Assembly (NCBI GenBank): GCA_964020155.1
Contig: OZ026553.1
Location: 3,662,509 to 3,726,508 of the forward strand
Direction of reading: 5' to 3'
DNA: 64,000 nucleotides
Source of the DNA: Chondrilla cf. caribensis
Lineage: Eukaryota; Porifera; Demospongiae; Chondrillida; Chondrillidae
How positions within the stretch are numbered: the stretch's first letter is position 1; every line of letters begins with the position of its first letter. The notes under the pieces are model-generated. The model made no database searches. It saw only the letters and a program-made list of their open reading frames with translations, and was not told where the DNA came from. The translations under genes were made by a program, and so were the position numbers. Shown here piece by piece: positions 1 through 11,900 of the stretch.

Positions 1-3000
1 TTATATGTATGGGAGAGTATAGGAGAGAAAACGCTAAGCACCTTTCTGCATAGCTCTTGGGGAGGTGGGCGTGTCAATGTAATATTTTAGACAGTCCTAG
101 CTGAAGACGTGAACCAACTTCTGAAACAATTCCCATCTCACTAGGTGGCACCTAACTCCAGCTACATTCGAAGGTGCTTAATATCTTTTATATGTATGGG
201 AGAGTATAGGAAAGAAAATGCTAAGCACCTTTTTACATAGCTGAAGGGGGAGGTGGGCGTGTCAACTTGATATTTTAGACAGCCCTAGCTGAAGACGTGA
301 ACTAACTTCTGAAACAATTCCAATCTCATTAGGTGGCACCTAACTCCAGCTACATTCAAAGGTGCTTCATATATTTTTTATGTATGGGAGAGTATAGGAG
401 AGAAAACACTAAGCACCTTTTGCATAGCTCTTGGGGAGGTGGGTGTGTCAACTTGATATTTTAGACAGACCTATCTGGGGACGTCAACTTACATTCGAAG
501 CAATTCCCATCTCAAAAGGTGGCCTATAACCCCAGCTACATTCGAAGGTGCTTATTATGTTTTAAATGTATGGGAGAGTATAGGAGAGAAAACGCTAAGC
601 ACCTTTTTGCATAGCTCATGGGGAAGTGGGTGTGTCAACGTGATATTTTAGACAGACCTAGCTGAAGACGTGAACCAACTTCTGAAACAATTCCCATCTC
701 AATAGGCGGCCTGTAACTCAAGCTACATTGGAAGGTGCTTAATATATTTTCAATGTATGGGCGAGTATAGGAGAGAAAACGCTAAGCACCTTTTTGCATA
801 GCTGAAGGGTGAGGGTGTGTGTAAACTTGATATTTTAGGCATGAATAGCTAAAGACATGAACTAACTCATGAATCAATTCCCATCTCATTAGGTGGCCTG
901 TGACTCTAGCTTCAATTGAAGGTGCTTAATATATTTTCAATGTATGGGCGAGTATAGGAGAGAAAACGCTAAGCACCTTTTTGCATAGCTCATGGGTGAG
1001 GAGGCGTGTCAACGTGATATTTTAGACAGACCTAGCTAGGTACGTAATCTTACTTCTGAAACAATTCCCATCTCAATAGGCGGCCTGTAACTCAAGCTAC
1101 ATTGGAAGGTGCTTAATATATTTTCAATGTATGGGAGAATATAGGAGAGAAAACGCTAAGCACCTTTTTGCATAGCTCATGGGTGAGGAGGCGTGTCAAC
1201 GTGATATTTTAGACAGTCCTAGCTGAAGACATGATCTAACTTCTAAAACAATTCCCATCTCAATAGGTGGCCCGTAACCCCAGCTACATTCGAAGGTGCT
1301 CAATATTTTTTCATTGTATGGGAGGGGATAGGAGAGAAAACGCTAAGCACCTTTTTGCATAGCTCATGGGGGAGGGTGTGTGTCAATGTGATATTTTAGA
1401 CAGACCTAGCTGGGGACGTAATCTAACTTCTGAAACAATTCCCATCTCAATAGGTAGCCCGCAACTTCGGCTAAATTTGAAGGTGCTTAATATATATTCA
1501 ATGCATGGGCGAGTATAGGAGAGAAAACGCTAAGCACCTTTTTGCATAGCTCATGGAGGAGGGGGCGTGTCAACTTGATATTTTAGACAGACCTAGCTGG
1601 GGATGTAATCTAACTTCTGAAATAATTCCCATCTCAATAGGCGGCCTGTAACTCAAGCTACATTGGAAGGTGCTTAATATAATATTATTTTCAATGTATG
1701 GGAGAGTATAGGAGAGAAAACGCTAAGCACCTTTTTGCATAGCTCATGGGTGATCGAGGTGGCGTGTCAACTTGATATTTGAGACAGTCCTAGCTGAAGA
1801 CATGATCTAACTTCTGAAACAATTCCCATCTCAATAGCTAGCCCGACACTTCAGCTACATTGGAAGGTGCTTAATATATTTTCAATGTATGGGAGAGTAT
1901 AGGAGAGAAAACACTAAGCACCATTTTGCATAGCTCACGGAGGAGGGTGTGTGTCAATGTGATATTTTTGACAGATCTAGCTGGGTACGTAATCTAACTT
2001 CTGAAACAATTCCCATCTCAATAGGCGGCCTGTAACTCAAGCTACATTGGAAGGTGCTTAATATAATATTATTTTCAATGTATGGGAGAGTATAGGAGAG
2101 AAAACGCTAAGCACCTTTTTGCATAGCTCATGGGTGATCGAGGTGGCGTGTCAACTTGATATTTGAGACAGTCCTAGCTGAAGACATGATCTAACTTCTG
2201 AAACAATTCCCATCTCAATAGGTAGCCCGCAACTTCAGCTACATTGGAAGGTGCTTAATATATTTTCAATGCATGGGCGAGTATAGGAGAGAAAACGCAA
2301 AGCACCTTTTTGCATAGCTCATGGAGGAGGGGGCGTGTCAACGTGATATTTTAGACAGACCTAGCTCGGGACGTAATCTAACTTCTGAAACAATTCCCAT
2401 CTCAATAGGTAGCCCGCAACTTCAGCTACATTGGAAGGTGCTTAATATATTTTCATTGTATGGGAGAGTATAGGAGAGAAAACGCTAAGCACCTTTTTGC
2501 ATAGCTCATGGGTGAGGAGGCACGTCAACGTGATATTTTGGACGGACCTAGCTGGGTACATAATCTAACTTCAGAAACAATTCCCATCTCATTAGGTGGC
2601 ATGTAACTCCAGCTACATTGGAAGGTGCTTAATATATTTTTAATGTATGGGCGAGTATAGGAGAGAAAACGCTAAGCACCTTTTTGCATAACTCATGGGG
2701 GAGGGGGCGTGTCAACTTGATATTCTAGACAGACCTAGCTAGGGACATGAACTAACTTCTGAAACAATTTCCATCTCAATAGGTGGCCGTAACTCCAGCT
2801 ACATTTGAAGGTGCTTAATATATTATTTTCAATGTACGTATGGGAGAGTATAGGAGAGAAAACGCTAAGCACCGTTTTTCATAGATCATGGGGGAGGGAG
2901 CGTGTCAACTTGATATTTTAGACAGATCTAGCTAAAGATGTGAACGAACTTCAGAAACAATTCCCATCTCAATAGGTGGCCCGTAACTCCAGCTACATTG

Positions 3001-3420
3001 GAAGGCCCTTAATATATTTTCAATGTATGGAAGGTGCTTAGCATTTTCACTCCTATACGTACGTACTAGGAGTGAAAATGCTAAGCACCTTTGTGCATAG
3101 CTCATGGGGGAGGGGGCGTGAGAATATGATATTTTAGACAGACCTAGCTGGGGGTGTGAACTAACTTCTGAAACAATTCCCATCTTAACAAGTGGCCCAT
3201 AATCCCAGTTACATTCGGAGGTACTTAATATTTGTACAATGTATTGGAGGGTATAGGAGAGATAATGCTAAGCAACTTTTAGTGCAACCATGGGGAAGGG
3301 AGCATATCAACTTGATATTTTAGACAGACCTTGCTGGGGATATGAACTAACTTCTAAAACAATTCCCATCTCAATAGGTGGCCTGTAACCCCAGCTACAT
3401 TCAGAGGTGCTTAATATTTT
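1..3420. repeat. Satellite block 1, ~187-bp tandem units
   Basis: About 18 head-to-tail copies of a unit of about 186-190 bp. Landmarks in every unit are TATAGGAGAGAAAACGC, TAAGCACCTTTTTGCATAG, TTGATATTTTAGACAGACC, CAATTCCCATCTCAATAGG, CCAGCTACATT and GAAGGTGCTTAATAT. Successive GGGAGAGTATAGG motifs start near 11, 198, 385 and 571. Units differ mainly by substitutions and by 4-bp TACG insertions. Each unit carries a 10-bp inverted repeat, AAGGTGCTTA and TAAGCACCTT, about 45 bp apart. No open frame in the block looks coding. The final 1.4 kb (about 2,040-3,420) is nearly identical to 31,280-32,660. Confidence 0.95.
3031..3091. repeat. Perfect 25-bp palindrome inside the satellite
   Basis: The arms 3031-3055 and 3067-3091 are exact reverse complements. 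They begin AAGGTGCTTAGCATTTTCAC and are separated by the 11-nt spacer TACGTACGTAC. The right arm is the normal satellite sequence and the left arm is an inverted copy of it, replacing part of the usual unit. It could form a cruciform or hairpin. The same structure recurs before module C at 32,270-32,330 but is absent before module B. Confidence 0.95.
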
Positions 3421-3656
3421 TCGAAGAGAAATATTATAACCCATCTTAGTATATAATGTACATGGTGAGCCAGGCAACTTTATTTTGTCATCATGATGGA
3501 TTTTGTATGTACTAGATACTCAATAGTTGGTTCTGATGTCGTATGTGTATTGACGTTGACCATTGGTAAGTCCTAGCACCTTCTGGTGTGGTGCACTCAA
3601 TTGATAATTATTGATCGATTGATTGATTGATTGATATAATAAGCAAAAGAAACAGT

Positions 3657-3770
3657 TACTCTTGCATGTATTGGACCCCACCTGTGCCACATGCGCATAA
3701 TGTGTGCATGGGAGGGTGTGTGCAAGGTGCAGTGTGTGTATAGTAAAGTGTATGCACCGTAAAGGTAGTG
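3657..3770. repeat. Internal direct repeat of module A, first member
   Basis: About 110 bp running from GCATGTATTGGACCCC through GTGTGTGCAAGGTGCAGTG to GCACCGTAAAGGTA. It is clearly homologous to 4,865-4,977 in the same module, which contains the GC-island version. Both members are present in all three module copies, so this duplication is older than the amplification of the module. Confidence 0.85.
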
Positions 3771-4864
3771 GCATTTGTCTCAACTATGTACCAACATATA
3801 CACTGCTGGATTGATTACTCATTAATTATTATTGATTTTGTGTATTGTAGATGACATACATTCAGTGTCTAATGATTGTACATTTGGTGTAAATATATGA
3901 GAATATGAGAAGCACATTCACTTCATGAGATGAGTCAAGATGGTGCAGTGCATTGGTGACTTGCACTAATGTAATTTTGCAATTGTCCAGAAGTAACATC
4001 TTTAATCCTTTATGCTTAATCACTGAAACAATACGACTATATATTATATTATTCGGATTCACTTATATAAAATTATCCAATTATCTCAATGCACACATTG
4101 ATGCAGTACATGGTGCTAGTGCTGGTTATATTAATAAGTATATCACTCAATATTATCTAATGATTGTATTGTTACATATAGCATGCAATGTCATTTCATT
4201 ATTATTATTAAATAAATGCACATACAGTGTATTTCAAGCATTCAAATTTATAACAATTGATGGTACGGATTCAAGGAAACAGTTAATAGGCTTTACGTAC
4301 AATATGCTATACATAAGATAGAATGTAAAATAAAATTAATATGCTTCTTTGCAATTGAAGTCCGATAAGTTACACATCTTCCATGTCCTCTCATTCAAAC
4401 TTGCACCTCTCTCTGCCACACTTTACGCGTGCCCAGGGCATCCGACGAGGACGGGGAGGTGCTTCATGCCCCGTGGCCAAGGAGAACATGCCACTTGCCA
4501 CCACGCCTCAGCTGTTGATGTCATCGCACGTGTAGTCAACATCAAGCCATCGTCCCATGATATAGGGTGGTGGACTGGCTTCTCGGGAGGTCCAGATTTC
4601 AGAGCCGCGATCTTTTACGTCTGGCACACCGAGTATCACGGACGCCAGTCACCGATGTGGTCCTTTGTGACTTGATAGCTTCATGGGCCCGGAGACCCAA
4701 GAATCACGGATTTACCACCAATCCACGAACCAGAAGACAGATGAGCTGACTTCACATCGGTAATCATCAGAGTCAGGCCGGCAGGACACACATCAAACAG
4801 CGCAGCAGCTTCCTCAACGCGATGACAAGAGACTCCCCGGTAGGGCCCAAAACCTAAACTAGTG

Positions 4865-4977
4865 TAGCATGTCTGGACCCTACTATAGCCGCATGCGCAT
4901 GCTGTGTGCATAGGAGGGTGTGTGCAAGGCGCAGTGTGTGCATAGTAAAGTGTATGCAGCGTAAAGGTAATATGGCA
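4865..4977. repeat. Internal direct repeat of module A, second member
   Basis: Homologous to 3,657-3,770. The shared core is GGAGGGTGTGTGCAAGG, followed by TAGTAAAGTGTATGCA and CGTAAAGGTA. It sits inside the GC-rich island. Confidence 0.85.
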
Positions 4978-5365
4978 CGGCCTAACTTACGTGTGTGCGC
5001 CCGAAGGCAATAATAAAGGAAAAAGGGTGGTGAGCAGAGAGCCGCGTGGTTCCGACAACATAGCCTTCGCAGGAATCTACTTACAGGACCCCTAGGGGAG
5101 ACTAGCCGACCATGATCCCAGGCACCGCCCGCCTCCGAAGAGGACGGACGCCCAAACCTCGTCCGAGAACACTCGAGAGACCCGACGACTCACAGGAGAC
5201 CGGGACGTGTGAACTCCATGCGTGATCAAACAGCGAACCGAAGAAGGAGAGGGTAGAACAGCTAACCACGCTTGCGCTCGGGGCACCCCCTCCAATTCGA
5301 ATCCTCCAGCATCTGCAGCTTCCCCAGCACGGATCTACTCACGAAGAAAATGGACGCGACGTGAT

Positions 5366-5373
5366 CTTTTATA
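5366..5373 (-). promoter_or_regulatory. Candidate TATA box in module A
   Basis: Reads TATAAAAG on the minus strand, in the context CGAACTATAAAAGATCACG. A start site about 30 bp downstream would fall near 5,343, and transcription would then run through the GC-rich island. The identical element is at 20,278-20,285 and 34,605-34,612. This is prediction from a motif only. No initiator or transcript can be shown. Confidence 0.4.
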
Positions 5374-5545
5374 GTTCGAGGTTTTGGCGGTTCCCAAACG
5401 ATGAATATTGATTTGACGGTGCTATGTGATGTTGTGCCAGACCCTAGGCGCCGGCAACAGCAGACGCATGACTCTAGCCATGATTGTCACTTTGTCACAA
5501 CATGCTCCGAACACTAAACAAACATCCCATTTCTAAATAAACATG

Positions 5546-5633
5546 CATGTTTCAAACTATAAACAATCATGTTCCAAACTGTAAACATACATGTTTCAAA
5601 CTTCAAACAATCATGTTCCAAACTGTAAACAAA
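5546..5633. repeat. 22-bp tandem repeat in module A
   Basis: Four units of 22 bp starting at 5546, 5568, 5590 and 5612. They alternate between CATGTTTCAAAC and CATGTTCCAAAC versions, so a 44-bp dimer is visible. Equivalent arrays lie at about 20,458-20,545 and, shortened, at 34,784-34,850. Confidence 0.9.
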
Positions 5634-5700
5634 CATGTTTTCTATGCATGTGTATGGATGTGCATTTGCATATGCTGTTAGATGTGCATGTGCATGTATG

Positions 5701-5890
<190 letters not shown>

Positions 5891-6530
5891 CTGATTGCCT
5901 GCCTGTCTGCCTGCATTCATGTGTTCCTGAATGTGTGTGTATGGCACATCTTGCTATCACATGGATACTGGTGGATCTGTGGGGACCAGTAATAAATTTA
6001 ACATTATCTAGCTATTCACCACCAGCTCCATAGTAGATACAGGAGAGTGTACATGCATCAGTATTTGTGTTATTCATTTTCACATGTATACTTGTATATA
6101 CAATGATGTTTGTAAATGTCTACTATGATGGTAAACACAATGATATAGCATGCATTTCAACATCACTGACTCCATTTGGTAAATTACCATACATATGTAT
6201 GCATGATATATGTGTGTGAGTGCATGTAAGTGCACGTGTGTACATATGGATGCAAGTATGAGTCTGTGCATATATTATTGTGCATGAGCATGAGTGTGTG
6301 TAGTACATACATTATTGGTTATAATCCTATTATGTAGCCGGAGTATCATAATTTGTGACAATACTTTATTATACCTGATTGTATAATGTTAATTTACTGT
6401 TAAACATGATCTATTATTATGACATTCTGCACAATGCACAACTTGCATCTATACATGCTGCAAGAGTACTCACTGTGTGTGTGATTTGATATTGATAACA
6501 AAGAGTAAATGTCCAATAATTACATGAATG

Positions 6531-7698
6531 TAGCTAACCCGTAACCCCAGCTACATTCGGAGGTACTTAATCTTTTTCGATGTATTGGAGAGTATAGGAG
6601 AGAAAACGCTAAGCACATTCTTGCATAGCTCATGGGGGAGGGGGCGTGTCAACTTGATATTTTAGACAGACCTAGCTGGGAATGTGAAATAACTTCTGAA
6701 ACAATTCGGATCTTCGTAGCTAACCTGTAACCCCATCTACATTCAGAGGTGCTTAATTTTTTCAATGTATGGCAGAGTATAGGAGAGAAAACGCTAAGCA
6801 CATTTTGCATAGCTCATGGGGTAGGGGACATGTCAACATGATATTTCAGATAGACCTAGCTAGGGATGTGAACTACCTTGTGAAACAATTCAAATTTTCG
6901 TAGCTAACCCGTAACTCCAGCTACATTGGGAGGTGCTAAATATTTTTTCAATGTATTGGATAGCATAAGAGAATAAACGTTAAGCACCTTTTTGAATAGC
7001 TCATGGGAACGTGGGCGTGTCAACGTGATATTATCACCAGACTAACGAAACAATTCCCATCTCTGTAGGTAACCTATAACCCAAGCTACATTCGGATGGG
7101 GCTTAATATTTTTTCAATGTATTGGAGAGTATAGGAGAGAAAACGCTAAGCAGCTTTGTGCATAGCTCATGGGTGAGGGGGCGTGTCAACTTGATATTTT
7201 AGACAGATGTAGTCGGGGACATGAAATAACGTCTGAAACAATTTCCATATTAATAGGTGGCCCGTAACTCCAGCTACATTCGAAGGTGCTTAATAGTTTT
7301 TCATTGTACGTATGGGAGAGTATAGGAGAGTAAACGCTAAGCACCTTTTTGCATACTTCATGGGGGAGGGGGCGTGTCAGCTTGATATTTTAGGCAGACC
7401 TAGCTGGGGATGCAAACTAACTTCTGAAATAATTTTCATCTCAATAGGTGGCCTGTAACTCCAGCTACATTTGAAGGTGTTAAATATTTTTTCAATGTGT
7501 GGGAGAGTATAGGAGAGAAAACGCTAAGCACCGTTTTGCATACCTCTTGGGAGTGGTGGCGTGTCAACTTGATATTTTAGACAGATCTAGTTGAAGACAT
7601 GAACTAACGTCTGAAACAATTCCCATCCCAATAGGTGGCCCGTGACTCCAGCTACATTCAAAGGTGCTCAATATTTTTCAATGTATTAGATAGTATAC
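6531..7698. repeat. Satellite block 2a
   Basis: About six diverged units of the ~187-bp satellite, starting at TAGCTAACCCGTAACCCC. The first 850 bp is collinear with the satellite following module B (21,573-22,430), including unusual units with AATTCAAATTTTCGTAGC, so the flank was duplicated together with the module. Confidence 0.92.
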
Positions 7699-8992
7699 AT
7701 AAGTGTAATACCCCTTGTAGTGCTCACTCAGGTAATTTCACATCCCGTTGGTAGTCGCCAAGGGCTGCCCAGTGTCTGTGCCAAACTCACCAACATAATT
7801 TGGGATGCATCCAAACCGTCTTGAGTGTGCTATAAGCCTTGTGGTGACAAGGATAAAAATTGACATTTTTTACTTGTCACCACGACCTCTCCTGTGTGCA
7901 CATATTTCATCATAGCTCTAATACGAATGCATGGACACACTCCTGGAACTAATACGGTCCTTCTGATAGCAAAAACGATGAGTTATCTTGCCGATCAAAA
8001 TTTCTCCCAGGTGTCCACATGGCACATAGCATTATACATTTGTATGTACATTTCAAATATAAGTGTAATATGCCTTGTGGTGATCACTCATGCAATTTCA
8101 CATTCCATTGCTGGTGATCAAGGGCTGCCCAGTGTCTATGCCAAACTCACCAACATAATTTGGGATGCATCCAAACCGTCTCAAGTGTGCTATAAGCCTC
8201 GTGGTGACAAGCATAAAAATTGACATTTTTTTACTTGTCACCACGGCCTCTCCTGTGTGCATATAATGCATGGTAGCTCTAATACGAATGCATGGACACA
8301 CTCCTGGAACTAACACGGTCCTTCTGATAGCAATAACAATGAGTTATCTTGCCGATCAAAATTTTTCCCAGGTGTCCATATGGCATATAGCATTATACAT
8401 TTGTATGTACATTTCAAATATAAGTGTAATGCGCCTTGTGGTGATCACTCATATAATTTCACATTCCGTTGCTGGTGATCAAGGGCTGCCCAGTGTCTAT
8501 GCCAAACTCACCAACATAATTTGGGATGCATCCAAACCGTTTCGAGTGTGCTATAAGCCTCGTGGTGACAAGGATAAAAATTGACATTTTTTACTTGTCA
8601 CCACGACCTCTCCTGTGTGCACATAATGCATCTAATACGAATGCATGGACACACTCCTGGAACAAATACAGTCCTTCTGATAGCAAAAACGATGAGTTAT
8701 CTTGCCGATCAAAATTTCTCCCAGGTGTCCACATGGCACATAGCATTATACATTTGTATGTACATTTCAAATATAAGTGTAATATGCCTTGTGGTGATCA
8801 CTCATGCAATTTCACATTCCGTTGCTGGTGATCAAGGGCTACACATTGTCCATGCCAAACTCACCAACACAATTTGGGATGCATCCAAACTGTCTTGAGG
8901 GTGCTATAGGTCTCGTGGTGACAAACAATAAAATGTCTATTTATATGCTTATCACCACGACCTCTCCTGTGTGCACATAATGCATCATACGT
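7699..8992. repeat. Tandem repeat of ~360-bp units
   Basis: Three and a half copies of a unit unrelated to the satellite. Units begin near 7,699, 8,060, 8,421 and 8,775 at AAGTGTAATNNNCCTTGTNG, and TGGGATGCAT recurs at 7,801, 8,161 and 8,522. Each unit contains an inverted repeat, CGTGGTGACAAG and CTTGTCACCACG, with an A/T-rich near-palindromic centre. Because 360 is divisible by three, a plus-strand frame of 104-109 codons is open in three successive copies (7,894-8,223; 8,270-8,584; 8,581-8,898). I do not recognise the peptide. The array is flanked by satellite on both sides and occurs only once in the window. Confidence 0.93.
8198..8246. repeat. Hairpin within the 360-bp repeat (representative)
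   Basis: The left arm GTGGTGACAAG and right arm CTTGTCACCAC flank an A/T-rich centre (ATAAAAATTGAC then ATTTTTTTA) that also pairs with itself. Equivalent hairpins lie near 7,838-7,885, 8,559-8,607 and, more diverged, 8,913-8,971. Confidence 0.85.
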
Positions 8993-11900
8993 AGAAGAAT
9001 AAACGCTAAGTAACTTTTTGTATAGCTCATGGAAGAGTCGTTGTGTCAACCTGATTTTTGTACCAGTCTTGGGGAAGTGGACTATCTTATGAAACAATTC
9101 CCATCTCATTAGGTGTCCCGTAACCCCAGCTACATTCAAAGGTGCTTAATATATTTTTTATGTATAGGACGGTATAGGAGAGAAAACGCTAAGCATCTTT
9201 TTGCATAGCTCATGGAGAAGGAGGCGTGTCAACATGATATTTTAGACAGCCCTAGCTCAAGATGTAAACTAACTTCTGAATAATTCCCATCTCAATATGT
9301 GGCCCGTGACTCCAGCTACATTCGAAGGTGCTTCATATATTTTCAATGTATGGGAGAGTATAGGAGAGAAAACGCTAAGCACCTTTTTGCATAGCTCATG
9401 GGGGAGGTGGCGTGTCAACTTGATAATTTAAACAGACCTAGCTAAAGACGTGAACTAACTTCTGAAACAATTCCCATCCCAATAAGTGGCACGTAACTCC
9501 AGCTACATTCGAAGGTGCTTAATATATTTTCAATGTATGGGAGAGTATAGGAGAGAAAACGCTAAGCACCTTTTTGCATAGCTGAAAGGTGAGGGGGTGT
9601 TTCAATGTGATACTTTAGACAGACCTAGCTGGGTACGTAATCTAACTTCTGAAACAATTCCCATCTCAATAGGCGGCCTGTAACTCAAGCTACATTGGAA
9701 GGTGCTTAATATATTTTCAATGTATGGGAGGGGATAGGAGAGAAAACGCTAAGCACCTTTTAGCATAGCTCATGGGGGACGGGGCATGTCAACTTGATAT
9801 TCTAGACAGACCTATCTAGAGATGTCAACTAACTTTTGAAGCAATTCCCGTCTCAATATGTGGCCTATAACCCTAGCTACATTTGAAGGTGCTTGATATT
9901 TTTTCATTGTATGGGAGAATATAGGAGAGAAAACGCTAAGCCCCTTTTGCATAACTCATGGAGGAGGGGGCGTGCTAACGTGATATTTTAGAAAGACCTA
10001 GCTGAAGATGTAATCTAACTTCTGAAAATATTCCCATCTCAATAGGTAGCCTGCAACTTCGGCTACATTTGAAGGTGCTTAATAATTATATTTTCAATGT
10101 ATGAGAGAGTATAGGAGAGAAATCGCTAAGCACCTTTTTGCATAGCTCATGGAGGAGGGGGCGTGTCAACGTGATATTTTAGACAGACCTAGCTGGGGAC
10201 GTAATCTAACTTCTGAAACAATTCCCATCTCAATAGGTGGCCTGTAACCCCAGCTACATTCGAAGGTGCTCAATATTTTTTCATTGTATGGGAGGGGATA
10301 GGAGAGAAAACGCTAAGCACCTTTTAGCATAGCTCATGGGGGACGGGGCATGTCAACTTGATATTTTAGACAGACCTATCTAGGGATGTCAACTAACTTT
10401 TGAAGCAATTCCCATCTCAATAAGTGGCCTATAACCCTAGCTACATTTGAAGGTGCTTAATATTTTTTCATTGTATGGGAGAATATAGGAGAGAAAACGC
10501 TAAGCCCCTTTTGCATAACTCATGGAGGAGGGGGCGTGCTAACGTGATATTTTAGAAAGATCTAGCTGAAGATGTAATCTAACTTCTGAAAATATTCCCA
10601 TCTCAATAGGTGGCCCGTAACCCCAGCTACATTCGAAGGTGCTTGATATTTTTTCAATGTATGGGCGAGTATAGGAGAGAAATCGCTAAGCACCTTTTTG
10701 CATAGCTCATGGAGGAGGGGGCGTGTCAACGTGATATTTTAGACAGACCTAACTGGGGACGTATTCTAACTTCTGAAACAATTCCCATCTCAATAGCTAG
10801 CCCGGAACTTCAGCTACATTGGAAGGTGCTTAATATATTTTCAATGTATGGGCGAGTATAAGAGAGAAAACGCTAAGCACCTTTTTGCATAGCTCATGGA
10901 GGAGAGAGCGTGTTAACGTAATATTATAGACAGACCTAGCTGAAGACGTAATCTAACTTCTGAAAATATTCCCATCTCAATAGATGGCCCGTAACCCCAG
11001 CTACATTGGAAGGTGCATAATATATTTTCAATGTATGGGAGAGTATAGGAGAGAAAACGCTAAGCACCTTTTTGCATAGCTCATGGGGGAGGGGGCGTGT
11101 CAACTTAATATTTTAGACAGACCTACCTGGGGATGTCAACTTACTTTTGAAGCAATTCCCATCTCAAAAGGTGGCCGATAACCCCAGCTACATTGGAAGG
11201 TGCTTAATATATTTTCAATGTATGGGAGAGTATAGGAGAGAAAACGCTAAGCACCTTTTTTGCATAGCTGAAGGGTGAGGGGGTGTTTCAATGTGATACT
11301 TTAGACAGACCTAGCTGGGTACGTAATCTAACTTCTGAAACAATTCCCATCTCAATAGGTGGCCCGTAACCCCAGCTACATTGGAAGGTGCTTAATATAA
11401 TTTCAATGTATGGGAGGGGATAGGAGAGAAAACGCTAAGCACCTTTTTGCATAGCTCATGGGTGAGGAGGCATGTCAACGTGATATTTTAGACAGACGTA
11501 GTTGGGTACGTAATATAACTTCTGAAACAATTCCCATCTCAATAGGTGGCCCGTAACCCCAGCTACATGCGAAGGTCCTCAATATTTTTTCATTGTACGT
11601 ATGGGAGGGGATAGGAGAGAAAACGCTAAGCACCTTTTTGCATAGCTCATGGGGAGGGGGTGTGTCAATGTGATATTTTAGACAGACCTAGCTGGGGACG
11701 TAATCTAACTTCTGAAACAATTCCTATCTCATTAGGTGGTCCATAACCCCAGCTACATTTGAAGGTGCTTAATATATTTTCAATGTATGGGCGAGTATAG
11801 GAGAGAAAACGCTAAGCACCTTTTTGCATAGCTCATGGGTGAGGAGGCGTGTCAACTTGATATTTTAGACAGACCTAGCTGGGTACGTAATCTAATTTCT

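Larger units (their letters stand above)
4375..5480. other. GC-rich island of module A
   Basis: About 1.1 kb that is visibly richer in G+C and CpG than anything else in the first 37 kb. It is preserved almost base for base in copies B (19,287-20,392) and C (33,614-34,719). Plus-strand frames of 60-108 codons and minus-strand frames of 67-76 codons exist, but none matches a family I recognise, and the longest lack convincing starts. The minus strand has a TATA box near the 3' edge (5,366-5,373) and a donor-like GTAAGTAG (5,077-5,084). It may be a promoter-containing CpG island or the remains of a non-coding gene. The function is unknown. Confidence 0.6.

Noticed and set aside
1..3420. CRISPR-like array of repeats
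   Set aside because: There is no short repeat alternating with unique spacers. Whole ~187-bp units are homologous, and no cas-like gene is present.
5077..5130. Resemblance to the U1 snRNA 5' end (ACTTAC ... GGGGAGA ... ACCATGATC)
   Set aside because: Only short words match. The spacing differs, the 5' splice-site-pairing bases are wrong, and no Sm site or U1 stem-loops follow.
5290..5306. tRNA B-box-like TTCGAATCC
   Set aside because: There is no A box, acceptor stem or cloverleaf around it on either strand.
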